Positions 15,436 through 22,419 of a stretch of 32,110 nucleotides of DNA are shown piece after piece (the first letter of the stretch is position 1; every line of letters starts with the position of its first letter). The notes under the pieces are model-generated. The model saw only the letters and a list, made by a program, of their open reading frames with translations, had not been told where the DNA came from and did not search any database. The stretch is taken from positions 1 to 32,110 of the forward strand of contig JALSHE010000012.1 of assembly GCA_026982415.1 (NCBI GenBank). Direction: 5' to 3'. The stretch is from Robiginitomaculum sp. (GTDB lineage: Bacteria; Pseudomonadota; Alphaproteobacteria; Caulobacterales; Maricaulaceae). The position numbers and the translations under genes were made by a program.

Positions 15436-17355
15436 CTACAACAAAAACAAGACGGCGCGTTCATCGGCGCGTTGAATAAATGCCGTGTTCAAGGTCTCGA
15501 CCAATTCGCCAGCAAACCGTTCTGAGGCGTCTTCGTTCCACGCATTGGCTACGGCGTTAATGAGTTCACCCCGTTGTTTCTTGGCCGCTTTGCGCACCCG
15601 CCCGTCCGTCATCAACATGCGCATAACACGCGGTACATTTGCGGCGCGTAATTTGCCCTCCAGTGCTTTCTTGCCAAAGATAAAACTACCCAGACCGAGA
15701 ACACCGCCAATGGCAATGCCGATAGGGCTACCGAGCAGCGGTGCTAGTAAATGTGCTTGTGATAACAACACCCCAATAAGCACGGCAGAGATGGTTGTGC
15801 CGACCAAAGCCGTATCGCTCTCTAAACTTGTGATTTTGGGAGCGGCAACGCTCAGCCCCTCAAGATGTTTACTGACATGGGTGCTATCATCCAAAGACAA
15901 CACCATAGCGGGCAGATTATGATCACGGCAGAGCGGGTCGGTGATTTGCTCGATATTACGTTGCAGGCCGGCAAACCAATCCTCGATAGCGGGGCGCAAA
16001 GTCTTCTGCGCTGCATCACTCGATAGCCATTCCGTAACCCGTGTGTTGAGCGCGTCTTCCACATCATTGAGCGCTTTAATTTCGCCGCGACGCCAATCGC
16101 CAAAGGCAGGCACAACGCAAGCATCAATCAGCGCATCGACCAATACGGGTGCCAATACGTCGCCGAGATTATCACTGGCGGCACGGGCTTTTGCAAACAC
16201 CGGGCCGCCGTCTTTGACCAATTCGCCAATGGCGGTTTTAAAGCCGCCGTGTAAATATTCGAACCGACCAAGCCACGCCAAGCCGCGTGCAATGGCGAAC
16301 TCAGGCTCCGCGCCCCTGACAACCCGTGCATTCGGGAAAGCTTTTTCGCAGGCCGGAGCCACCAAAGGTAAGCGCGACGCCCCGCCCGTGAGCAATACCG
16401 TTTGCGGGTGCCGACCGCCGAGCCGCTCTACGGATTCCTTAAGGGCATAGTTAAATGTCTGCGGCCAGGAAAACCCGTTCAGGGCGTCTATCTTGGTCTT
16501 TAAAATTGCGTCGGCGTCTTTGCTATCCATACGGATTTCAAACAATACGCCGCCCGCTACGGGCAACCTGCGGATAATTTCGACGGGCGAGCCTTCTCCA
16601 TTAAAAAACTGTTCCTTAGCCAAGCGACACCAATATTCCATTATGGGTTTGTACCACGGATATTTGTTAATTAACTTTTCGATCTTTTTACGCTCCGGCT
16701 GTCGCGCCAAATTGCGCTCCAATATCAGCGTATCCAGAAGCCCGGAGCCTAGAATATTATGGCCAACATCCTCGGCTTCCAAATCATAGCAATAGGTGAA
16801 ATCCGTGGTTGAAGAGCCAATATCAACGATAAGCACGCTAGACCGCGCAGCCTCCAAAGACAAATAACCCTGCTCCAGAGCCGTCATCAAAGCGGCACGG
16901 CTTTCGGGGACAATACGCACCATGGATAGGCCGGATGCTTGCATCAAATCCTTATAATCGTCCCGATCATTGCCGCTCCAGCCAGACGGGCAGCCTACAA
17001 TAAACCGACTGGTTTTCAGACCGTCAATTTTCTTGTCTGCGGCCAAATCATTGAACAAAGTTTGCGTGAACAACCGCGTCGGAATTTCGGTCGAGCTATC
17101 GTTGAGGTCGCGGCTTTTAAACTTGACCCAAACCTCGTTCTTGCCTTTCCCTAGGGCAGACATATTAACGGCTTGCGCACCAATACGAACTCCCGATTTA
17201 CCCCGCGCCACAGCACTGACAAAACTTTTCTCGCCTGCGTGTTCAATAATTTCCGGCTCTCGCGATGAACCACCATAAGCTCGCGCCACAGAAGTTTCCC
17301 CGTGACCGAGGTCATAGCCGATAAATTCCAGTTGTTTTGTTTTATCACCGCTCAT
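15436..17355 (-). CDS. Hsp70/actin-fold ATPase with C-terminal membrane hairpin
   Basis: Divergent Hsp70-family protein, 639 aa. The ATPase core is complete: phosphate-1 motif GYDLGHGETS (13-22), VGCPSGW (120-126), phosphate-2 motif DIGSSTTDFTY (178-188) and adenosine motif LLTGGASRLP (321-330). Instead of a DnaK-type substrate-binding domain and lid it has a helical region (about 370-510), then a Gly-rich hydrophobic hairpin (about 519-562, TISAVLIGVLL...IGIAIGGVLGLGSFIFG) and a basic helical tail. It is probably anchored to the inner membrane with the ATPase in the cytoplasm. The ATG at 17355 overlaps the upstream stop as ATGA; a GTG three codons earlier has a poorer ribosome-binding site. 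The upstream partner resembles GrpE, the nucleotide-exchange factor of Hsp70. Client and role are unknown. Confidence 0.8.
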   Translation of the reverse strand: MSGDKTKQLEFIGYDLGHGETSVARAYGGSSREPEIIEHAGEKSFVSAVARGKSGVRIGAQAVNMSALGKGKNEVWVKFKSRDLNDSSTEIPTRLFTQTLFNDLAADKKIDGLKTSRFIVGCPSGWSGNDRDDYKDLMQASGLSMVRIVPESRAALMTALEQGYLSLEAARSSVLIVDIGSSTTDFTYCYDLEAEDVGHNILGSGLLDTLILERNLARQPERKKIEKLINKYPWYKPIMEYWCRLAKEQFFNGEGSPVEIIRRLPVAGGVLFEIRMDSKDADAILKTKIDALNGFSWPQTFNYALKESVERLGGRHPQTVLLTGGASRLPLVAPACEKAFPNARVVRGAEPEFAIARGLAWLGRFEYLHGGFKTAIGELVKDGGPVFAKARAASDNLGDVLAPVLVDALIDACVVPAFGDWRRGEIKALNDVEDALNTRVTEWLSSDAAQKTLRPAIEDWFAGLQRNIEQITDPLCRDHNLPAMVLSLDDSTHVSKHLEGLSVAAPKITSLESDTALVGTTISAVLIGVLLSQAHLLAPLLGSPIGIAIGGVLGLGSFIFGKKALEGKLRAANVPRVMRMLMTDGRVRKAAKKQRGELINAVANAWNEDASERFAGELVETLNTAFIQRADERAVLFLL

Positions 17356-18251
17356 GCTTGCCACACCGTACCGCGCCGCAAGACTTTATCACCCTGTATC
17401 AAAGCCGGAGCCGCTTGCTTGGTATTGCCGTCTTCCAAGTCCAGCGCCGGGAGAATGTCAAACAATTTAGCGGTTTTCCGCGAATAATTCACCACCTCAA
17501 TCCCGTCCGCATTCAAAATACTTTCAAGCTCGCTGCCCACCAGTTTCAAGGCAAAATGCCCATCATCCACAGCCCGGGCTTCCAGCAATCCTTGCACGAA
17601 ATGCATCACCCGCCCATCGTCCGTCCATGTGGTTTCCAGCACAGGTTCCGCCAAGCGCAGTAAAATATGGTCGGCAGTGCGCAAAGCTTCGGCCAGCGCA
17701 TCCACATAACCCGCAGCCTCAACCGACACATGGGCATCAGCCAAAAACCTATGCCCGTCGGGCGCTTCCAATAGCTTCTGTTTTCCGCGCCCGAAAAACG
17801 GGATTTTACCCAGCAGGTTTTTCCAATCCTTAGGGTCAAAGAACCGCAGCGCCGCCATAACCACTGCGGCGAACATAGTCAGGGTCGAACCTTGCAAAAG
17901 ACCCGCCACCAAAAACAGGAGCGCCGATCCGTAAAACAAAGTACTGCCCGCAATAACGCGCGGCGATGTATTGGGCACTTCGCGCCACACCACATCCGCC
18001 TTAGCCCCCCTGTCCAAAACCCCTGCCCCGGACTTGACCATCTCAAGCAACCAAAGCCCGGCCTTTTGGATTTGAATATCATCCGTCGTCTTGGCAAATA
18101 TATCCCCCGTCCGGTCCAGCGCCCTTCGCGCTTCAGACACCGCCTTATGAGACGATAAATCCTCACTATTAATGAGCGCCCGCAAGTCCTCACGCTCACG
18201 CTCAAACGCGCGGGCAAGAGAGGGAATAGTAGCTGGTAAATTAGAGGTCAT
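17352..18251 (-). CDS. Membrane protein with GrpE-like C-terminal half
   Basis: Not a recognised family, 299 aa. Residues 11-80 are charged helix, 99-136 form a transmembrane hairpin (VIAGSTLFYGSALLFLVAG...MFAAVVMAAL), and 180-299 resemble GrpE. That region has a helical part (ADHILLRLAEPVLE...ELESILNADGIEVV) comparable to the GrpE segment ending in L..L...GVE.I, then FDILPALDLEDG and PALIQGDKVLRRGTVW, which recalls the GrpE beta-domain end (GY...DRVLRPA.V). With the next gene encoding an Hsp70-like ATPase, a membrane-bound nucleotide-exchange factor is a reasonable inference; homology is not proven. AAGGAG sits 5 nt before the ATG, at the edge of a palindromic repeat. It overlaps the next gene by 4 bp and heads the operon. 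Confidence 0.72.
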   Translation of the reverse strand: MTSNLPATIPSLARAFEREREDLRALINSEDLSSHKAVSEARRALDRTGDIFAKTTDDIQIQKAGLWLLEMVKSGAGVLDRGAKADVVWREVPNTSPRVIAGSTLFYGSALLFLVAGLLQGSTLTMFAAVVMAALRFFDPKDWKNLLGKIPFFGRGKQKLLEAPDGHRFLADAHVSVEAAGYVDALAEALRTADHILLRLAEPVLETTWTDDGRVMHFVQGLLEARAVDDGHFALKLVGSELESILNADGIEVVNYSRKTAKLFDILPALDLEDGNTKQAAPALIQGDKVLRRGTVWQA

Positions 18252-18258
18252 AACTTCT

Positions 18259-18418
18259 CCTTCCTCCGTTTTTTACGGGGGAAGTACCCCGCAGGGGGAT
18301 GGGGGGAACAACTCTACTCTGGCGCAAGGCAAAAGGTTGTCCCCCAATCAAGCGCCAAGAGGCGCCCACTTCCCCCTGCGCCCTCTTGGAAGTCCCTTTT
18401 GGGAAAAACGGAGGAAGG
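18259..18418. repeat. 160-bp imperfect palindromic repeat element
   Basis: CCTTCCTCCGTTTTT (18259-18273) pairs exactly with AAAAACGGAGGAAGG (18404-18418); CGCAGGGGGA (18290-18299) pairs with TCCCCCTGCG (18371-18380); GGGGGAACAAC (about 18302-18312) pairs with GTTGTCCCCC (18336-18345) with one bulge. The nested pairing in order makes one long foldable element, like the palindromic elements scattered through some alphaproteobacterial genomes (RPE-like). No second copy is seen in this window. Its left edge abuts and supplies the Shine-Dalgarno region of the GrpE-like gene. Confidence 0.7.
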
Positions 18419-18423
18419 AAAGA

Positions 18424-18735
18424 GCAGCAAACCTCTGCAAAACTATGTTTTATACTCATAGCCAAAATGTTGGCGTTACAACACTTAGAGTCAAGCCATT
18501 TGCCAAAAATTTGCATGTATACCCAAAATATCTGATAATCCGAATTTTGTTTTGACGTATATATGTTGAGACCTCTGTATAACACGTTATTTTCCCTGAT
18601 AGTGATGAGTTTTGTGTAAGGTGTTTTGTTTAGGGGGCTTTGGCGGGTTTTATTGTACCAAGAGGGCAGACTTCGCACTGTTGTTTTGCATTTTTTTGGG
18701 GTTTGCGCGCAACTTCCTTGCCCTTTATCCTACGT
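18424..18735. other. Non-coding stretch between palindromic repeat and transposase remnant
   Basis: About 310 bp, AT-rich in its first half. No convincing gene, RNA or terminator was found. Open frames crossing it run through the palindromic repeat and have no ribosome-binding site. It may contain the promoter for the minus-strand Hsp70-like operon, but I see no clear hexamer pair. Confidence 0.4.
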
Positions 18736-19053
18736 TTATCCCGTGTTTGCAGGTTCAGGCAAGCCGTAGAGCCTCAAAAATTTCGCGCCTTTTTGGATGT
18801 TGAGTGCCACGGCGGCCAAGCCGTAAAAGGTCAGGTTCTTCGCCAACCCCATCAGCCGCGTTCGTTCCAGTCCGTAGCGGGCCTTGTACAAGAGGCACGC
18901 TTCGCACTAGGTGGCAAATGGGCGTTCGCCGCCTGATCTGGTCACGGCGATCTCGGCGTTTCAGATTTTATCGGCCTTGGACAAAGGATGCCCCCGATAG
19001 CCTTTGCGCTGCACCTGATCGGCAATTCCAAACCTCTCCAGCTTGGCGCGGCT
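18736..19053 (-). pseudogene. IS5-type transposase remnant (3' end, with stop codons)
   Basis: Translating the minus strand from about 19050 gives RAKLERFGIADQVQRKGYRG, then HPLSKADKI, a stop, NAEIAVTRSGGERPFAT, a stop, CEACLLYKARYGLERTRLMG and LAKNLTFYGLAAVALNI, ending at a stop at 18736-18738. The pattern of GERPFA, the YGLxRTRxMGLAKN segment and the final AAxALNI helix is that of the C-terminal part of IS5-family DDE transposases. Two in-frame stops (one at an expected Arg codon) and loss of everything upstream show it is dead. It ends near the tRNA-Val 3' flank. Terminal inverted repeats could not be identified. Confidence 0.75.
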
Positions 19054-19065
19054 TGCCGATCCGAA

Positions 19066-19081
19066 GCTCGCTTAAGCGAGC
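19066..19081. repeat. 16-bp perfect palindrome flanking tRNA-Val
   Basis: GCTCGCTTAAGCGAGC lies 6 bp beyond the tRNA 3' end. It has no T-run, so it is not a normal terminator. It sits between the tRNA and the transposase remnant and could be part of a dispersed repeat or a relic of an insertion junction. Confidence 0.6.
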
Positions 19082-19087
19082 GAAGGC

Positions 19088-19163
19088 TGGTGGGTGATAA
19101 CGGGATCGAACCGCTGACCCTCTCCGTGTAAAGGAGATGCTCTACCATCTGAGCTAATCACCC
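19088..19163 (-). tRNA. tRNA-Val (anticodon UAC)
   Basis: The minus strand folds as a full cloverleaf of 76 nt: acceptor GGGTGAT/ATCACCC, D-arm GCTC...GAGC, anticodon stem TCTCC/GGAGA with loop TTTACAC (anticodon TAC), variable loop GGGTC, and T-arm AGCGG-TTCGATC-CCGTT. The 3' CCA is encoded. It lies 31 bp downstream of lon on the same strand, as in many alphaproteobacteria, where hupB usually intervenes. Confidence 0.97.
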
Positions 19164-19194
19164 CCAAAACATGCGTCTTGGATTGCCTTAAAAA

Positions 19195-21633
19195 TCAATG
19201 AGCGATAATACCGCCTTGATCTTGTGAACCGACTTTGGAAAACATCCCGGACAGTTCGGCTTCGTCTTTAGCTGTCCATTCTACTGGTGTCAAAGGTTTC
19301 GTGAGCGCATTTTTCAATACTTCGTCAACCGTTGCTACCGGAATAATCTCCAGCTTGGATTTAACATTTTCGGGTATATCTGCCAGGTCTTTGGCATTGT
19401 CAATAGGAATTAATACGGTTTTCACACCGCCGCGCAGTGCCGCCAGTAATTTCTCTTTGAGGCCACCGATTGGCAAGACTTGACCGCGCAATGTAATCTC
19501 GCCTGTCATGGCAATATCCTTGCGGACTTTGATACCCGTTAGCACGGAAACCATAGCTGTTGCCATACCAACTCCGGCTGAGGGGCCGTCTTTTGGCGTG
19601 GCACCTTCTGGTACGTGGACGTGAATATCTGTGGTGCGGAACACTTTCGGGCTGATGCCAAATTCTGGGGCGCGGGACTGCACATAGGCATTGGCCGCAG
19701 AAATGCTTTCTTTCATCACGTCTTTGAGATTACCAGTAATGGTCATTTTACCGCGTCCCGACATAGAGACCGCTTCGATGGTCAGAATATCCCCGCCAGC
19801 TGCCGTCCATGCCAAACCAGTGACCATGCCAACTTGATCTTCGTCGTCGGCTTCACCGAAACGGAATTTCTGTACACCCAAGTAATCGCCAATATTTTTA
19901 GACGTGATGGTGATTTTTTTGGTTTTTTTGGCCACGATTTTGGCAACGGACTTCCGCGCCAAACGCGCCAATTCACGCTCCAAACTCCGCACACCTGCTT
20001 CGCGGGTGTAATAGCGGATAATATCACGAATAGCTTCGGTCTTGATGGCAAATTCACCCTTACGCAGACCGTGGTTTTTAATTTGCTTGCCCAGTAAATG
20101 TTGCTCGGCAATTTCAATTTTCTCGTCTTCGGTATAACCCGGAATACGGATAATTTCCATACGGTCCAAGAGCGGCGGTGAAATATCCAGCGTATTCGCC
20201 GTGGTCACAAACATCACATCAGACAAATCGTAATCGACCTCAAGATAGTGGTCATTGAAATTAGCATTTTGTTCCGGATCAAGCACTTCGAGCAATGCAG
20301 AAGACGGATCGCCGCGCATATCACTGCCCATTTTATCAATTTCGTCGAGCAGGAACATCGGGTTGGTATATTTGGCTTTCTTCATCCGCTGGATAATCCG
20401 GCCCGGCATAGAACCTATATAAGTCCGGCGATGACCGCGAATTTCGCTCTCGTCGCGCACCCCGCCCAATGAAACACGCACAAATTCGCGTCCCGTAGCT
20501 TCGGCGATAGATTTGCCCAATGAGGTTTTACCAACACCCGGGGGGCCAACCAAACACAGGATTGGGCCTTTCAGTTTTTTCATACGTGTCTGCACGGCCA
20601 AATGCTCAATGATGCGCTCTTTGACTTTGTCCAGCCCGTAATGCTCGCGGTCGAGAATGGTTTGGGCTTCCACCAGGTCTTTGCGCACACGCTTTTTCTT
20701 GCCCCACGGCACGGACAGCAACCAGTCGAGATAATTACGAGACACATTGGCCTCAGCCGACATTGGCGACATTTGCGATAGCTTTTTCAGCTCTGCTTTG
20801 GCTTTCTTGCGAGCTTCCTTGGTGAATTTAGTCTCGGCAATATTTTTGGCTAGATCAGCAATCTCATCGCTGTCTTCCTCTGAGCCAAGTTCGGTCTTAA
20901 TAGCCTTCATTTGTTCGTTAAGATAATACTCGCGCTGGGTCTTTTCCATTTGGTGCTTAACACGACCTCGAATTTTTTTCTCGACCTTTAACACACTGAT
21001 CTCGCCCTCCATGAAGGAAAATAAAGTTTCAAGCCGTTTAGTGATGTTGGTTTCAGATAGCAGTTTTTGTTTTTCTGCTATTTTTACATTGAGGTGAACG
21101 GCAATCGTATCGACCAATTTTCCTGGTTCTTTGGTGTCAGAAACTGCGGTGACAATATCTTCGGAGATTTTCTTGTTAAGTTTGACATATTTGGTGAATT
21201 GGTCAAAAACACTGCGCATCAAAACTTTAGTAGCTTTGGTGGCTTTATTTTGACTAGCAATCGGCTTAGCTACCGCTTCGAAATAGTCGTCATGATCAGT
21301 AAACTTAGCCACTTGCGCCCGTGTCCCGCCCTCAACAAGTACGCGCACGGTACCATCCGGCAATTTCAGCAATTGCAGGATTTTCGCAATACAGCCTATA
21401 TCATGAATATCTTCGATGGTCGGATCTTCGGTCTTGGCGTTTTTCTGGGTCAAAAGAAGGATTTTCTTATCCGCCTTCATCACCTCCTCCAGCGCTTTGA
21501 TAGATTTCTCGCGGCCCACAAACAGCGGCACAACCATATGCGGAAAAACCACTATATCACGCAGGGGCAGGACTGGTAACGTTTGTGATATTTCTTTTAC
21601 TGCTTTATTTGGTGTTTTTTGCGTATCGGTCAT
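19195..21633 (-). CDS. lon: Lon ATP-dependent protease
   Basis: Hexameric AAA+ serine protease degrading damaged and regulatory proteins in the cytoplasm; 812 aa (E. coli 784). Domains in order: N-terminal substrate-binding domain beginning [20 protein letters not shown], a coiled linker with [12 protein letters not shown]+ module with Walker [10 protein letters not shown] and Walker [10 protein letters not shown], and the protease domain with Ser685 ([14 protein letters not shown]) and Lys728 ([16 protein letters not shown]), a Ser-Lys dyad 43 residues apart exactly as in E. coli. The start follows the sequence GTGAAGAAT as a weak Shine-Dalgarno. A sigma-32-like promoter lies about 40-65 bp upstream. 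tRNA-Val follows within 31 bp with no visible terminator; hupB, a common downstream neighbour, is missing. Confidence 0.98.
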   Translation of the reverse strand: MTDTQKTPNKAVKEISQTLPVLPLRDIVVFPHMVVPLFVGREKSIKALEEVMKADKKILLLTQKNAKTEDPTIEDIHDIGCIAKILQLLKLPDGTVRVLVEGGTRAQVAKFTDHDDYFEAVAKPIASQNKATKATKVLMRSVFDQFTKYVKLNKKISEDIVTAVSDTKEPGKLVDTIAVHLNVKIAEKQKLLSETNITKRLETLFSFMEGEISVLKVEKKIRGRVKHQMEKTQREYYLNEQMKAIKTELGSEEDSDEIADLAKNIAETKFTKEARKKAKAELKKLSQMSPMSAEANVSRNYLDWLLSVPWGKKKRVRKDLVEAQTILDREHYGLDKVKERIIEHLAVQTRMKKLKGPILCLVGPPGVGKTSLGKSIAEATGREFVRVSLGGVRDESEIRGHRRTYIGSMPGRIIQRMKKAKYTNPMFLLDEIDKMGSDMRGDPSSALLEVLDPEQNANFNDHYLEVDYDLSDVMFVTTANTLDISPPLLDRMEIIRIPGYTEDEKIEIAEQHLLGKQIKNHGLRKGEFAIKTEAIRDIIRYYTREAGVRSLERELARLARKSVAKIVAKKTKKITITSKNIGDYLGVQKFRFGEADDEDQVGMVTGLAWTAAGGDILTIEAVSMSGRGKMTITGNLKDVMKESISAANAYVQSRAPEFGISPKVFRTTDIHVHVPEGATPKDGPSAGVGMATAMVSVLTGIKVRKDIAMTGEITLRGQVLPIGGLKEKLLAALRGGVKTVLIPIDNAKDLADIPENVKSKLEIIPVATVDEVLKNALTKPLTPVEWTAKDEAELSGMFSKVGSQDQGGIIAH

Positions 21634-21670
21634 ACTGATTCTTCACATTAAGTGTTTGCTCTTCACTCGA

Positions 21671-21698
21671 ATATGGGGAAGTAACACCCCCATATCAA
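21671..21698 (-). promoter_or_regulatory. Putative heat-shock (sigma-32) promoter of lon
   Basis: On the minus strand TTGATA (21693-21698; gTTGATa against CTTGAAA) is followed after 14 bp by CCCCATAT (21671-21678), an exact match to the sigma-32 minus-10 consensus CCCCATNT. Transcription would begin around 21664, about 30 nt before the lon ATG. The same bases form an inverted repeat ATATGGGG-N9-CCCCATAT. Confidence 0.6.
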
Positions 21699-21761
21699 CC
21701 CATACATATGTAGAAATGGAAATAAACAGTTACAGGCTTTATTTCGGCGTGCGCAAGATAT

Positions 21762-22328
21762 TTACCCGGTCGAGCGCAAAGTCCTGAGCACAGTCACCAT
21801 TTTCTGATTGCCTTGTTGTTCCGCAAGAGAAATTGCGCTGTTGCCTAAACCATCCTTTTTATCAACCCTAGCGCCCCGGCTAATCAGCAATTGCACCTGA
21901 TTGGTACGCCCGAATAGCGCCGCCATCATTAAAGCAGTTTGGCCATTATTATTAACGGCATCAATTTCGCAGTTATAACCCAACAATTTGCGCGCCATAT
22001 CATCATGGCCAGCAAATGCTACGCCCATTTGTGCGGTGTTACCCTTGCTGTCTCCTGCGCAAACATCTGCGCCTTTACCCGCAAGGTAAGTAACAGTTTC
22101 AGCTTGGTTGTTATAGGCTGCCAAGATAAAAGCCGTAAATCCCTTTTTGTTACGTGCTTCTATGGGGGCACCAGCCTCAATCAAGCCTTGTAATATCTCC
22201 ACCTGACCCTTGCGAGCCGCGTCGAAATATAAGACTGCTATTTTTTCGGATGAATATGTTTCGCCACTATGTGCATTCATGGGTAATACGCTGGCGAGCA
22301 GAATAATGATTGTTATAAAATACTTCAT
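21762..22328 (-). CDS. Exported ankyrin-repeat protein, catalase partner (AnkB-like)
   Basis: 188-aa protein with a signal peptide or N-terminal anchor (MKYFITIIILLASVLPMNAHS) followed by about four to five ankyrin repeats, recognisable by NKKGFTAFILAAYNNQAETV, DSKGNTAQMGVAFAGHDDMA, NNNGQTALMMAALFGRTNQV and DGLGNSAISLAEQQGNQKMV. In Pseudomonas aeruginosa the periplasmic ankyrin protein AnkB is encoded next to catalase katB and is needed for full catalase activity; the same order (catalase then ankyrin, both exported) is seen here, so a catalase-supporting role is likely by analogy. The ATG at 22328 is preceded by GAAAGAAAT; an ATG at 22418 would read through the upstream terminator hairpin. 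It is 91 bp after the catalase stop. Confidence 0.85.
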   Translation of the reverse strand: MKYFITIIILLASVLPMNAHSGETYSSEKIAVLYFDAARKGQVEILQGLIEAGAPIEARNKKGFTAFILAAYNNQAETVTYLAGKGADVCAGDSKGNTAQMGVAFAGHDDMARKLLGYNCEIDAVNNNGQTALMMAALFGRTNQVQLLISRGARVDKKDGLGNSAISLAEQQGNQKMVTVLRTLRSTG

Positions 22329-22353
22329 GATATTTCTTTCGTGAAAGTTGGCG

Positions 22354-22404
22354 TAAAAAATTGGCGCAACATTAGCGTAAAATTTGGGGGCGAATGTTGC
22401 GCCA
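22354..22404 (-). terminator. Rho-independent terminator/attenuator between catalase and ankyrin gene
   Basis: TGGCGCAACATT (22362-22373) and AATGTTGCGCCA (22393-22404) form a perfect 12-bp stem with a 19-nt loop. On the minus strand the stem is followed by AATTTTTT. It lies 15 nt after the catalase stop and about 25 nt before the ankyrin start, so it could set the ratio of the two products by partial read-through. Confidence 0.8.
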
Positions 22405-22419
22405 CAGAATGACTGCAAA

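Noticed and set aside
18241-18678. 145-aa open frame on the minus strand upstream of the GrpE-like gene
   Set aside because: It runs through the palindromic repeat and AT-rich spacer, overlaps the true gene start, has no ribosome-binding site, and its composition does not look like a protein.
18942-19148. 68-aa minus-strand frame covering tRNA-Val and its 3' flank
   Set aside because: It translates the tRNA and the palindrome, and has no coding evidence; such frames arise often at tRNA-flanking repeats.
21671-21695. ATATGGGG-N9-CCCCATAT as a CIRCE element
   Set aside because: The N9 layout is the same but the arms do not match TTAGCACTC/GAGTGCTAA; a sigma-32 promoter explains the sequence better.
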